From contig CAZYBZ010000003.1 in assembly GCA_964646075.1 (NCBI GenBank), positions 1 through 33,637 of the forward strand: a DNA stretch of 33,637 bases. The letters are read 5' to 3'. This DNA comes from JAYENY01 sp964646075. GTDB taxonomy: Bacteria > Patescibacteriota > Minisyncoccia > Minisyncoccales > PEYH01. Below are positions 1-7,614 of the stretch, one piece after another. Each line of letters opens with the position of its first letter. Within the stretch, counting starts at the first letter, position 1. The notes under the pieces were generated by a model that saw only the letters and a list, made by a program, of their open reading frames with translations, ran no database searches and was not told where the DNA came from. A program made the position numbers and the translations under genes.

Positions 1-70
1 CATCGGTGATGTCAATAAAGTCAAATAATTTTTTGGTTTGATATTCTAATGTTTTGTTTACAATTTTCAT
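1..70 (-). CDS. YjbQ/UPF0047-like protein, N-terminal fragment cut by the window edge
   Basis: The minus strand opens with ATG at 70 and runs off the left edge after 23 codons, beginning MKIVNKTLEYQTKK and continuing through LFDFIDITD. This resembles the start of YjbQ/UPF0047 proteins, which usually open with a short strand and then an I-T-D/E segment; some members have thiamine-phosphate synthase activity. Only the first strands are visible, so the family call rests on pattern memory. A TAATCT hexamer at 77-82 (minus) lies 6 bases ahead of the ATG, a spacing that would give a leaderless mRNA, but no good -35 is visible. Confidence 0.45.
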   Translation of the reverse strand, partial: MKIVNKTLEYQTKKLFDFIDITD

Positions 71-151
71 AAAATAAGATTAGGTTATTCGTTTCTTTTT
101 ATTGTAAGGACAGTAATTACGGCATTTATTTTTTTGATAGACGGTTTAGCC

Positions 152-358
152 TTATTGGTCGCTTAAAGACATATTACCCAAGAAAAAAGCCCTTTTACAG
201 GACTCGGCTTTTTTGTCAGTTTTAATTTGGCAATAAATTAAATTTTGGAACCTTTGTTTAACATTAAGAGTTAAAAATTCTTTGATTTTTAAATCAACGA
301 TTTTCGTTAATTTAAACAAAAGGGTATTTAGTTTTTTTCTTTTATAATTTTTTTTCAT
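152..358 (-). CDS. Possible small hypothetical protein, 68 aa (may be noncoding)
   Basis: A 68-codon Lys-rich reading frame with no recognisable domain. A plausible promoter precedes it (TTGTAT, 16 bases, TAGAAT, at 405-378 on the minus strand). Its last third is simply the translation of a terminator hairpin at 183-214, which argues that the real product is a short RNA of about 190 nt, or a shorter peptide, and not this full protein. I do not recognise the sequence and give it low weight as a coding gene. Confidence 0.2.
   Translation of the reverse strand: MKKNYKRKKLNTLLFKLTKIVDLKIKEFLTLNVKQRFQNLIYCQIKTDKKAESCKRAFFLGNMSLSDQ
183..214 (-). terminator. Bidirectional intrinsic terminator
   Basis: AAAAAAGCC (183-191) pairs with GGCTTTTTT (206-214) around a 14-base loop. 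Both sides carry a T-run, so it could stop transcription in either direction. It separates the small minus-strand transcription unit from the YjbQ-like gene downstream. Confidence 0.6.
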
Positions 359-377
359 ATTTTCTATACCTTTTTTT

Positions 378-405
378 ATTCTACCGCTTTTTTTAAAAAA
401 TACAA
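378..405 (-). promoter_or_regulatory. Predicted sigma70-type promoter for the 183-371 transcript
   Basis: On the minus strand TTGTAT (405-400) and TAGAAT (383-378) are separated by 16 bases, putting the start near 371. The next downstream features are the small 68-codon frame and then the hairpin at 183-214. Apart from this promoter I see nothing in the gene-free stretch 359-493: no terminator is obvious after the Nudix gene, and a 38-codon frame on the plus strand has no ATG. Confidence 0.35.
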
Positions 406-493
406 GGGATTGCGTTGAATAATCTAAATACTGAGAGCGTATTAAAAAAGAGCGTAGCCGTAGATGTTAAGCGTCCACACCTTGTTAATATTT

Positions 494-919
494 CTATACG
501 CCAAGTTCTTTAGCAACTTCCGGATTTAGGGTAGTAGTGATGAGGTCTTTGATTCTTTTAATTTCAACCCATTTAATCTCTGCTACCTCATGAGGTTCTT
601 GAGGCTTGGCAATCGGTTTTGGTGAAATTAATCGGCAAAGATGATAAACAATCATTACTGAAATTTGGGGATGGATACGAATAGTTATCTGCCTTATCGA
701 TTCAATGTCATAACCAGTTTCAACTAAGACTTCTCTTTTAACGCATTCTTCTCGAGTTTCGTCAAAGCGTTGCTTGCCACCCGGAAAAGCCCATTTTAGG
801 ATAGACCCGTCTTTTCCAGTTTCTGTTTTTAGGCGACGAATCATTAATGCTCTGTTTTTGGGATTAATAATTATCCCTAAGTTTATGAAATCCTTAGCTT
901 CAGAATTTTTTTTAAGCAT
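494..919 (-). CDS. Nudix (MutT-family) hydrolase
   Basis: A 141-residue protein with a Nudix box at about residues 46-70: GGKQRFDE, then a REVLVETGY helix. Nudix enzymes hydrolyse nucleoside diphosphates linked to another group, often cleaning damaged nucleotides. The box follows G-x5-E-x7-REU-x-E-E-x-G-U except that the first Glu of the EE pair is Val; the second Glu, a main metal ligand in MutT, is kept. The gene is last in a minus-strand operon, starting 4 bases after the dnaE stop, so it is probably co-transcribed with the replicative polymerase. The substrate cannot be told from sequence. Confidence 0.85.
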   Translation of the reverse strand: MLKKNSEAKDFINLGIIINPKNRALMIRRLKTETGKDGSILKWAFPGGKQRFDETREECVKREVLVETGYDIESIRQITIRIHPQISVMIVYHLCRLISPKPIAKPQEPHEVAEIKWVEIKRIKDLITTTLNPEVAKELGV

Positions 920-923
920 AGTA

Positions 924-3900
924 TTATTTTTCTTCTATTAATTCTTCTATATTTTCGGCAATAAGTTTAGGAGCGTTTTCCTTGACATCTATCCTGCCAG
1001 AGATTAAGACAATTTTATTTTCTATTAAAAGAAAAGAGTTTTGTTCAGCGGTATTTGGAAAAACAATCACTTCAATTTTATCACTTAAATCTTCAACATT
1101 CAAAAAAAACATCGGTCGACCGCTCTTGGTAATGATTTTTTTGACTTTTGAGATTAAGCCACAAATTTTTACCCGATTGCCTGTCGTTATCTTTTTGAAA
1201 AATGGCCCAGGTATTTGAGGAATAGGGAGGACAGGGGATTCAGTCTCTTTAGCAATATCTTGATGGATTTTAGAAATAGGCACAGAATATTTGGTTGCTA
1301 ATTTTTTGAATGATTCTAAGGGGTGCCCAGAGATAAAGAGGCCAAGAAGTTCTTTTTCCCACTTTAGTTTGTTAGCGGTTGTTGCCGGCGGGAAAGACTC
1401 AAGACTAATATTTGAATTATTTGAAAAATTATCAAAAAGTCCTTTTTGGCCATTCTTTTTATGGTTTTGGGTTTCACGAGAGCATGTCAAAAGTCGTTCT
1501 AGGTTGCCGAGAAGGATGCCTCTTTCTTCTAACTTGTCAAAAGCACCAGTTTTAATTAAGCCTTCCATTGATTTTTTGTTTAAATCTTTACACTGGATTC
1601 TGTTTATAAAATCAGTAATCGATTGATAGTTTCCTCTTGCTTTTCTTTCATCCATAATGGCGACAACAATATTATGCCCAACGTTTTTTATTGCCAGAAG
1701 ACCGAATCTAATTTGGTTTTTATTAACAACTGTGAAATTTTTAAAACTTTCGTTAATTTCTGGAGGCAAAACTTCAATGTCCATTTTTTTGCATTCTTCT
1801 ATTAGAAAAGCGGTTCTTTCAACATCTTGTTTTTCTGAAGCGAAAACAGCGGCCATGTATTCAATAGGGAAATTTGCTTTAAGATATGCAGTCTGATAGG
1901 CGATAATTCCGTAACCCGTGGAATGGGCGCGATTAAACCCATATTGAGCAAAAGGCAGGAACCAGCTCCAGATTTTTTCGGCAATCATTTTCTCAATGTT
2001 TTGATTCACAGCGCCCATAATGAATTTTTCTTTTTGAGAGCGTAAAAGAGGTTTAATTTTTTTACCGATTGCTTTTCTTAAAACATCGGCCTCGCCTAAA
2101 GAAAAATTAGCAATCGCTTGGGCAATTTGCATCATCTGTTCCTGAAAGACAGGGAGGCCATAAGTTGATTCTAATATCGGTTGAAGCTTTGGATGAAGAT
2201 ATTCTATTTTTTTCTTTTTTCTCTTTCGAGCAATATATTCAGGAATGAATTGCATCGGTCCAGGACGATAGAGGGCTAACATTGCCACGATATCTTCGAA
2301 TCTAGAGGGTTGGAGCTGGTGAAGCCATTTTCTCATTCCCTCGCTTTCAAGTTGAAAAACAGAGATTGTGCGAGCTTTTTGCAAAAGCCGAAATGTCTTT
2401 TTGTCGTTTTCTGGAATTTCATTAATTTCAATTTTCTTATTGCGAATTTTTTCAACTAGCTTAATAGTGTTTTCAATGATTGTTAGATTTTTTAATCCTA
2501 AAAGATCTATTTTTAATAATCCAAGATCTTCAATAGAATGCATCTCATATTGGCTAAGAATACCGGAATGATTTTGAGTTGAGCGTTGAAGCGGGACAAG
2601 TTCATTAAGCGATTCAGCTGAGATAACGACGCCACAGGCGTGAGTTGAGGCGTGCCGAGCAACTCCTTCTAGTTTTTTGGAAAGGTCGATCAAGCGCTTA
2701 ATTCTTTCATCGCTTTCATACATTTGACGAAATTCTGAAATTTGTTTTAGAGTTTGGTCAAGAGTGAAGCCAAGAGGAATCATTTTAGCGGTTTTATCGC
2801 AGAGGTTATAAGGATATCCTAAGGCTCTGCCAACATCTCTGACCGCTGCCCGAGCAGCCATTGTTCCAAAGGTAATAATTTGGGCAACTTTATCTTGGCC
2901 ATATTTTTGGGTGATATATTCAATTACCTCATCTCTTCTTGTGTCGGCAAAATCTAAATCAATGTCAGGAGGAGAGACTCTTTGACCGCTGTGAAATCTT
3001 TCAAAGAGTAGGTTGTGAGAGAGGGGGTTAATATTAGTAATGCCAGAGAGATAGGCAACCAACGAGCCTCCGACTGAACCTCTACCCGGACCAACAACTA
3101 TTTTTTTTTCTTTTGCCCAATTAACAAAGTCAGCTACAACTAAGAAATAAGAAGCGAAGCCAGTTTTCTGGATTACATCGAGTTCGTGCTCTAATCTTTT
3201 TAAGGTTTTCTCTTTATCCCTAAACTCTTTCTTATTTTCTTCTATTTTTTTTTCGCAGATATCCCTTAATTCCTTCTCAGGCGTTTTTCCATTAGGAACA
3301 GTAAAATAAGGAAGCTTTGTTTTTCCTAATTCAAATTCAAAATTACAAAGCTTAACAATTTTTTGAGTGTTTTCCAGAGCCTCAGGCACATTTTTGAAAT
3401 TTTTGAGCATTTCTTCAGGAGGAGGCATTGAAAAATCATTTTCTCTCATTGTTAGTCGGTTGGCATCATCAGCTTTCGCGCCAGTATTAATCAGCATCAA
3501 GATATCTTGAGCTTCAGCGTCTTCTGGCCGTAGATAGTGGCAATCATTAGTGGCTACTAGTGGAATATTATGTTTTCTAGAGAGAGCAATAAGAGCTTTG
3601 TTGATTTTCGCCTGCTCTGGTAGATTGGGATGATGTTGAATCTCTAAATAGAAGCTATCTTTACCAAAAACATCTTGATATTTTAAGCTTAATTTTTCTG
3701 CCTCTTCTATCCTGCCGGCAAGAATAAGTTGGGGGATTTTTCCTTTTAAGCAGGCAGTGAGAGCAATCAAGCCTTCCGAGTGCTTGAATAGTAGTTCTTC
3801 ATCTATCCTGGGCTTATAATAAAAGCCCTCTAATTGAGCTTTAGTGATAAGTTTTACTAAATTTTTATAGCCAATCTCATTCTTTACTAAAAGGACTAGA

Positions 3901-4166
3901 TGGTAGCTTCTGTTGTCAATATTAGGTCTTTTCTGGCTCATATTCTCAAAGGCGACATAAACTTCACTGCCGATAATTGCCTTCACCCCAGCGACTTTAG
4001 CTTTTTTATAGAACTCTACTGCGCCGTAGAGTACGCCATGGTCAGTTAAGGCAACACTGTCCATGCCATTTTCTTTGACATGATCTAAAAGCTCCTCGAT
4101 TTTTGGGAGACCGTCGAGGAGAGAATATTGACTGTGAACATGTAAATGGGTGAACCTAGGAACCAT
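924..4166 (-). CDS. dnaE: DNA polymerase III subunit alpha
   Basis: The 1080-residue replicative polymerase of the C family, slightly shorter than the E. coli protein (1160). Order: PHP domain (about 1-270), palm and fingers, helix-hairpin-helix region, and a C-terminal OB fold (about 990-1060, opening GNRVKICGLISKVKK). Catalytic aspartates are D401 and D403 in PDIDLDF and D553 in KIDLLGL. All nine PHP metal-ligand positions appear present (H9, H11, D18, H43, E68, H89, C139, D208, H210), as in DnaE1 proteins with intrinsic PHP proofreading. The gene starts 4 bases after the beta-helix-like protein and is followed 4 bases later by the Nudix gene. No epsilon exonuclease gene is seen in the window. 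Confidence 0.97.
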   Translation of the reverse strand: MVPRFTHLHVHSQYSLLDGLPKIEELLDHVKENGMDSVALTDHGVLYGAVEFYKKAKVAGVKAIIGSEVYVAFENMSQKRPNIDNRSYHLVLLVKNEIGYKNLVKLITKAQLEGFYYKPRIDEELLFKHSEGLIALTACLKGKIPQLILAGRIEEAEKLSLKYQDVFGKDSFYLEIQHHPNLPEQAKINKALIALSRKHNIPLVATNDCHYLRPEDAEAQDILMLINTGAKADDANRLTMRENDFSMPPPEEMLKNFKNVPEALENTQKIVKLCNFEFELGKTKLPYFTVPNGKTPEKELRDICEKKIEENKKEFRDKEKTLKRLEHELDVIQKTGFASYFLVVADFVNWAKEKKIVVGPGRGSVGGSLVAYLSGITNINPLSHNLLFERFHSGQRVSPPDIDLDFADTRRDEVIEYITQKYGQDKVAQIITFGTMAARAAVRDVGRALGYPYNLCDKTAKMIPLGFTLDQTLKQISEFRQMYESDERIKRLIDLSKKLEGVARHASTHACGVVISAESLNELVPLQRSTQNHSGILSQYEMHSIEDLGLLKIDLLGLKNLTIIENTIKLVEKIRNKKIEINEIPENDKKTFRLLQKARTISVFQLESEGMRKWLHQLQPSRFEDIVAMLALYRPGPMQFIPEYIARKRKKKKIEYLHPKLQPILESTYGLPVFQEQMMQIAQAIANFSLGEADVLRKAIGKKIKPLLRSQKEKFIMGAVNQNIEKMIAEKIWSWFLPFAQYGFNRAHSTGYGIIAYQTAYLKANFPIEYMAAVFASEKQDVERTAFLIEECKKMDIEVLPPEINESFKNFTVVNKNQIRFGLLAIKNVGHNIVVAIMDERKARGNYQSITDFINRIQCKDLNKKSMEGLIKTGAFDKLEERGILLGNLERLLTCSRETQNHKKNGQKGLFDNFSNNSNISLESFPPATTANKLKWEKELLGLFISGHPLESFKKLATKYSVPISKIHQDIAKETESPVLPIPQIPGPFFKKITTGNRVKICGLISKVKKIITKSGRPMFFLNVEDLSDKIEVIVFPNTAEQNSFLLIENKIVLISGRIDVKENAPKLIAENIEELIEEK

Positions 4167-4170
4167 ATAG

Positions 4171-4854
4171 CTATATCATATGAGCGATTAAGTTTTCGCA
4201 TTGCATTCCCTCGGCATCAATTTTACCCTCAACTATTGTGCCACTTAGAGTCACAATCCCTTGAAATTGAGTATTTTTAAGAAGTAGATCTCCCGAGATA
4301 TTGCTTTCCTCAAAATTACCTAACCCGTCAACGAAAAGGTTTTCTAAAATTACATCTCCTCCAATTTTCGCTTTTTGGAAATAAATATCTCCTCGGATGG
4401 TGCCAGTCTTAGTTTTAAAACTTTCTGTCGTCCCTCTCTTAATGCTCACATTTTCTTTTATAAAAACTTTATTTAAACCAAGGAATCCTCGAATATTAAT
4501 CTCTTCTAAGTTGATATTTTTATAAAAATTGGAAGCAATAAGATTGACCACTTCTCTAACCTTAGCTCTTCTAGCGATGAAGTCGTCTTGAATTTTAGTT
4601 TTAGAAATATAAAGAGTAGTGTAAATCAAGGTGTTTTCCAAATTTAAACTTCCCCTTATTTGACAGTCATCGAAATAGGCAGCTCCTTGGATAGTGGAGT
4701 TTTTAAAATTCAAATTAACATTTATTTCTCTTCCAGAAAAAGAAAATTCAGGCAGAAGTTTATTAGAAAAATCGGCTGTCCGTTTTTTTCGTTCTGCCTC
4801 TCTTAATTCTCTGAACATTTCTTGGATAGTGAATCTTTGAAGTGGTTCTTCCAT
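4171..4854 (-). CDS. Right-handed beta-helix-like (pentapeptide/bactofilin-style) protein of unknown function
   Basis: A 227-residue protein. After a charged N-terminal helix (about 1-35) it has many short strands of the pattern x-I-x-G-x-[IVL]-x-[LF]-x-x-[AST], for example GGDVILENLFVDG and SGDLLLKNTQFQG. Such spacing is typical of beta-solenoid folds like pentapeptide-repeat proteins and bactofilins, but the classic A(D/N)LXX pentapeptide is not strict. No signal peptide or membrane segment is seen. It is the first gene of the operon with dnaE, 4 bases apart, and has its own extended -10 promoter. I do not recognise a specific function; linkage to dnaE may be only transcriptional. Confidence 0.6.
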   Translation of the reverse strand: MEEPLQRFTIQEMFRELREAERKKRTADFSNKLLPEFSFSGREINVNLNFKNSTIQGAAYFDDCQIRGSLNLENTLIYTTLYISKTKIQDDFIARRAKVREVVNLIASNFYKNINLEEINIRGFLGLNKVFIKENVSIKRGTTESFKTKTGTIRGDIYFQKAKIGGDVILENLFVDGLGNFEESNISGDLLLKNTQFQGIVTLSGTIVEGKIDAEGMQCENLIAHMI

Positions 4855-4873
4855 AATAAATGTTAGTTAACTT

Positions 4874-4879
4874 ATTATA
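4874..4879 (-). promoter_or_regulatory. Extended -10 promoter of the beta-helix/dnaE/Nudix operon
   Basis: On the minus strand TATAAT is preceded by TTG, giving a TG-type extended -10, with only a weak -35. The start would fall near 4867, leaving a 5' leader of about 13 bases before the ATG at 4854. There is no Shine-Dalgarno site. Confidence 0.5.
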
Positions 4880-4913
4880 CAAGATTTTGAAAATAAAAGA
4901 AGTGGGGAAAATT

Positions 4914-5057
4914 CTAGACTCTTAGTTTTTTTCTTTTAAAAAAACCAGGTTCGCTTTTTTGTATTTTTTTCTGGATATGAATCAGCACAAGGATTGCTTT
5001 ATTTTCTATTGTCTGATATAAAACAACAGATAGGCGTATTAAGGTAGAATTTAGCAT
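4914..5057 (-). pseudogene. RelE/HigB (Gp49-like) toxin C-terminal remnant, 47 aa
   Basis: A 47-codon frame from ATG at 5057 to TAG at 4914. It contains LYQTIENKAILVLIHIQKKI followed by Q-K-S-E-P and a basic end. The H-x-x-KK-x-QK-x-x-P pattern followed by basic residues is the usual C-terminal signature of phage-derived Gp49/HigB/RelE-type toxins, which are about 100-120 residues. The N-terminal half is missing and there is no adjacent antitoxin gene, so this is most likely a decayed toxin-antitoxin locus. It lies between the dnaE operon promoter and rpmF. Confidence 0.35.
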
Positions 5058-5106
5058 TATATTATGGTGTATCGAGAGTATAGTATTTAATGCCTACATT
5101 ATTAAA

Positions 5107-5385
5107 ATGGCCGTTCCGAAACAGCATAAAACAAAATCTAGGAGAAATCAACGAAGGATGCATATACGATTAAAGCAGCCGAGTTTGGGTGTTTGTCCGA
5201 AATGCGGTAAGCCGGTTATTTCCCATACTCTTTGTAAAAATTGTGGTTATTATAAGGGTCGGCAGATCATTGATGTTTTGAAAGAGCTAAGTAAAAAAGA
5301 GAAGAAAAAAAAGGCGAAAGAAATGAAGGAAGGTGGGGAGACGGCGAAGAAGCCGCTGACGATGGAGGGACTTTCAAAAAAATAA
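5107..5385 (+). CDS. rpmF: 50S ribosomal protein L32 with a charged C-terminal extension
   Basis: 92 residues. The first 55 or so are a standard bacterial L32: MAVPKQHKTKSRRNQRR, then a zinc-knuckle pair CPKC and CKNC. L32 is normally about 57-60 residues; the remaining 35 or so are a Lys/Glu-rich tail. It opens a plus-strand group with nusB 11 bases downstream, then rnc, rpsP and khpA. A TATAGT hexamer at 5079-5084 may be the -10. The start has no Shine-Dalgarno site. The zinc ligands are intact. Confidence 0.95.
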   Translation: MAVPKQHKTKSRRNQRRMHIRLKQPSLGVCPKCGKPVISHTLCKNCGYYKGRQIIDVLKELSKKEKKKKAKEMKEGGETAKKPLTMEGLSKK

Positions 5386-5396
5386 ATTATAAAACT

Positions 5397-5822
5397 ATGG
5401 GCAGCAGGCACCTCTCTAGAAGCATCGCCATGCAATCTCTCTACGAGTGGGATTTTATGGCTAAGGAAAGCAGAGCCTTGAAGAAGATACTGGAGAGAAA
5501 TATTAAAGAATTTGGCCCTGGGCTGGAAGACATTGGTTTTATAAAACAGCTTGCCAAGGGGGTGGCGGAGAATATCAAAAAGATTGATAAAATTATTGAA
5601 AAAGCCGCTCCAGAATGGCCGATAAGCCAAATAAATATTGTTGATAGAAATGTTTTGAGAATTGGGATTTATGAGTTGCTTTATAGTGACAGAGAGGAGG
5701 TTCCGTTTAAAGTAGCCATTAATGAGGCGATTGAGCTGGCGAAAATGTTTGGCGGGGAATCGTCGGGAAAGTTTATTAATGGCGTATTGGGAACAGTGTA
5801 CGAAGAGATAGAAAATAGATAA
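5397..5822 (+). CDS. nusB: Transcription antitermination factor NusB
   Basis: A 141-residue all-helical protein of typical NusB length. It starts with the family motif R-x-x-x-x-x-x-x-Q-x-L-Y-E (SRSIAMQSLYEWDF) and ends with the conserved region around NEAIELAKMFGGESSGKFIN, followed by GVLG. NusB with NusE (S10) binds boxA RNA and supports rRNA antitermination and processing. It lies between rpmF and rnc, which fits a ribosome-biogenesis operon. A long open frame on the opposite strand at 5250-5834 is a shadow of this gene. Confidence 0.95.
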   Translation: MGSRHLSRSIAMQSLYEWDFMAKESRALKKILERNIKEFGPGLEDIGFIKQLAKGVAENIKKIDKIIEKAAPEWPISQINIVDRNVLRIGIYELLYSDREEVPFKVAINEAIELAKMFGGESSGKFINGVLGTVYEEIENR

Positions 5823-5829
5823 CGACTGT

Positions 5830-5884
5830 TTCATTGTTTTATTGTTTTATTTTTTATATAACAATAGAATAATAAAACAATGAA
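5830..5884 (+). repeat. Perfect 14-bp inverted repeat in the nusB-rnc gap
   Basis: TTCATTGTTTTATT (5830-5843) is the exact reverse complement of AATAAAACAATGAA (5871-5884). The 27-base spacer holds a partial third copy of the ATTGTTTTATT string. The hairpin ends 12 bases before the rnc start codon, so it lies in the leader of the RNase III message. It is AT-rich with no T-tail, so it is not a standard terminator. Confidence 0.6.
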
Positions 5885-5896
5885 GCTATATATTTT

Positions 5897-6589
5897 GTGG
5901 AAAACTTTGTAAAGTTAGAAAAAGAATTGGGGGTTGCCTTTAGCGATAAAGATCTCCTAGCTCAGGCTTTTTGCCATCGTTCTTATTTAAACGAGCATCC
6001 CAGTTTTAGACCAGGACACAACGAGCGATTGGAGTTTTTAGGAGACGCGGTTTTGGAACTGGTAATTAGTCAAAATCTTTTTACTAGATATCCTGACAAA
6101 AACGAAGGCATACTGACAAGTTGGCGTGCGGCCTTAGTTAATAGTAAGATGTTATTTACTGTTGCCCAAGAGCTTAATTTTAATAATTTTCTTTTATTAT
6201 CAAAAGGAGAGAAAAAAGAGATAGGTAGGGCACGTCAAGAAATTTTAGCCAATACTTTTGAAGCTTTTGTCGGCGCTTTATATCTTGACCAAGGCTATAA
6301 AGTGTGTCAGGATTTTTTAGAGAAGTCATTAATGACTAAACTCCCTGCTATTTTAGAGAATAAAGAATTTATTGACGCTAAAAGCCGTTTTCAGGAAGTT
6401 GCTCAAGAAAGGGAAAAAATCACCCCTAGGTATGAGATTTTAAAACAATGGGGGCCTGATCATGAGAAGCGTTTTATTTCAGGGGTATTTTTAGAAGATG
6501 ATTTGGTGGCAGAGGGGGAGGGGATGTCAAAACAGGAGGCTGAAGAAGTGGCGGCTAAGAATGGGTTAGAAGTAAAGAGATGGAATTAA
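5897..6589 (+). CDS. rnc: Ribonuclease III
   Basis: 230 residues, the usual length. The nuclease domain carries the signature NERLEFLGDAVL at residues 42-53, with catalytic E46 and D50, and the second acidic motif in ANTFEAFVGAL. A double-stranded RNA-binding domain covers about 158-228, from DAKSRFQEVAQ to the alpha2 motif SKQEAEEVAAKNGL. The enzyme cuts double-stranded RNA, including rRNA precursors. The start is GTG at 5897: the nearby ATG at 5880 is out of frame and stops at once. There is no Shine-Dalgarno site. It follows nusB and precedes rpsP by 21 bases. Confidence 0.95.
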   Translation: MENFVKLEKELGVAFSDKDLLAQAFCHRSYLNEHPSFRPGHNERLEFLGDAVLELVISQNLFTRYPDKNEGILTSWRAALVNSKMLFTVAQELNFNNFLLLSKGEKKEIGRARQEILANTFEAFVGALYLDQGYKVCQDFLEKSLMTKLPAILENKEFIDAKSRFQEVAQEREKITPRYEILKQWGPDHEKRFISGVFLEDDLVAEGEGMSKQEAEEVAAKNGLEVKRWN

Positions 6590-6610
6590 TAAGTTAAATA
6601 TAATTTTATT

Positions 6611-7138
6611 ATGCTTTCAATACGATTTTTACGAATAGGGAAAAAACACCAGCCGTCATATAAGATAGTAGTGGTAGACAAAAAGCGTTCTCCAAAAAGT
6701 GGTAAATTTATTGAACAACTTGGTTTTTATAATCCGATTACTAAAGAAAAAGGGATTAATGGGGAACGGGTTATATATTGGCTTTCTCAAGGAGCTCAAT
6801 CTTCGGAGGTGGTGCACAATCTATTGATAAGAGAGGGGGTTATCAAGGGAGAGAAAATTGCTGTTCATAGTAAAAAATTAAGCAAAAAAAAGAATCTTAA
6901 GGGAGCCAAAAAGCAAGTGGAAACAGAAACTCAGACAGAAAAGCAGTCTGAAGAAGTACTAGCTAAAGAAGTAAAGGAGTCAGAAAAAAAGGAAGAAGAT
7001 CTACCAAAGGGAGAGAAAGAAGAGAAGGAGGGGGAAAATGAAAATAATGACCTGGTAAAAGAAGAATCAATTAAAAAAGAAGAACTAGTGAAGACGGTAG
7101 ATGCAAAAGTGGATGAAAAAATTGACAAGAAAAAATAA
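6611..7138 (+). CDS. rpsP: 30S ribosomal protein S16 with a long acidic/basic C-terminal tail
   Basis: 175 residues, about twice the usual 80-90. The first 80 or so are a clear S16 (MLSIRFLRIGKKHQPSYKIV, later SGKFIEQLGFYNP). The rest is a low-complexity tail of Lys, Glu, Ser and Thr with no fold visible. S16 is an early 30S assembly protein. The canonical partners khpA and trmD follow, giving the common rpsP-khpA-trmD order (rimM is absent). The TTGACA of a khpA promoter lies inside the last codons. Confidence 0.95.
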   Translation: MLSIRFLRIGKKHQPSYKIVVVDKKRSPKSGKFIEQLGFYNPITKEKGINGERVIYWLSQGAQSSEVVHNLLIREGVIKGEKIAVHSKKLSKKKNLKGAKKQVETETQTEKQSEEVLAKEVKESEKKEEDLPKGEKEEKEGENENNDLVKEESIKKEELVKTVDAKVDEKIDKKK

Positions 7139-7149
7139 AAGAGTAAAAT
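7122..7149 (+). promoter_or_regulatory. Predicted promoter for khpA inside the rpsP 3' end
   Basis: TTGACA (7122-7127), a 16-base spacer and TAAAAT (7144-7149); an overlapping TATAAT at 7149-7154 would need a 21-base spacer. The resulting leader of about 75 bases carries a small hairpin, CCGAG (7164-7168) with CTCGG (7185-7189). Confidence 0.5.
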
Positions 7150-7230
7150 ATAATTACAGATTGCCGAGTCCTATAGATAGAGAGCTCGGAAAGAAAGGTC
7201 GAGAGAAACTTAATAATACGATTTAAGAAT

Positions 7231-7548
7231 ATGACAGATAAAATGCCTGATAAGGATTTTCTTGAGTTTGTCATCAAAGTATTAGTTGACCACCCTGACG
7301 ATGTAAGGATAGAGAGAAAGGTTGACGAAATGGGCGTTCTCCTTAATTTGAACCTAAACAAGGAAGATATGGGTCAAATTATTGGCAGACAAGGTTCTAC
7401 AGTGAAAGCCATTCGAACATTACTTAGAATCATTGGCTTAAAGAATCATGCTCGCGTTAATTTAAAAATTGAGGAACCAGAGGGTGGAACAGGACCAGCG
7501 CCTAGGGTAATAGAAGGCGAATCCAAGCTTGATGATCTGAAGTTATAA
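7231..7548 (+). CDS. khpA: KH-domain RNA-binding protein KhpA
   Basis: 105 residues with a single type II KH domain at about 28-88. The RNA-binding GxxG loop is GRQG in QIIGRQGSTVKAIRTLL. KhpA proteins bind many small RNAs and mRNAs and in Gram-positives act with KhpB on cell elongation. The rpsP-khpA-trmD position is the conserved one. It is slightly longer than usual (75-85 residues) through extra residues at the N-terminus and a disordered C-terminal tail. It ends just before a strong terminator. Confidence 0.9.
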   Translation: MTDKMPDKDFLEFVIKVLVDHPDDVRIERKVDEMGVLLNLNLNKEDMGQIIGRQGSTVKAIRTLLRIIGLKNHARVNLKIEEPEGGTGPAPRVIEGESKLDDLKL

Positions 7549-7572
7549 CTACTTTTAAATTTCAGAAAAATT

Positions 7573-7606
7573 AAAAGCCGTGCTATTCTTAATAGTACGG
7601 CTTTTT
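7573..7606 (+). terminator. Strong hairpin terminator ending 2-3 bases before trmD
   Basis: AAAAGCCGTGCTATT pairs with AATAGTACGGCTTTT around a 3-base loop, with one G-T pair, and is followed by a T. The hairpin ends at 7606 and the first possible trmD ATG is at 7609, so there is no room for a normal leader or ribosome-binding site between them. Confidence 0.75.
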
Positions 7607-7614
7607 AAATGATT

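Noticed and set aside
359..493. A 38-codon plus-strand frame before the Nudix gene
   Set aside because: No ATG, no domain, and it runs into the opposite strand of the Nudix gene.
5250..5834. A 194-codon open frame on the minus strand opposite rpmF and nusB
   Set aside because: It lies entirely opposite two well-supported genes, has no domain or promoter, and its sequence is the antisense of NusB.
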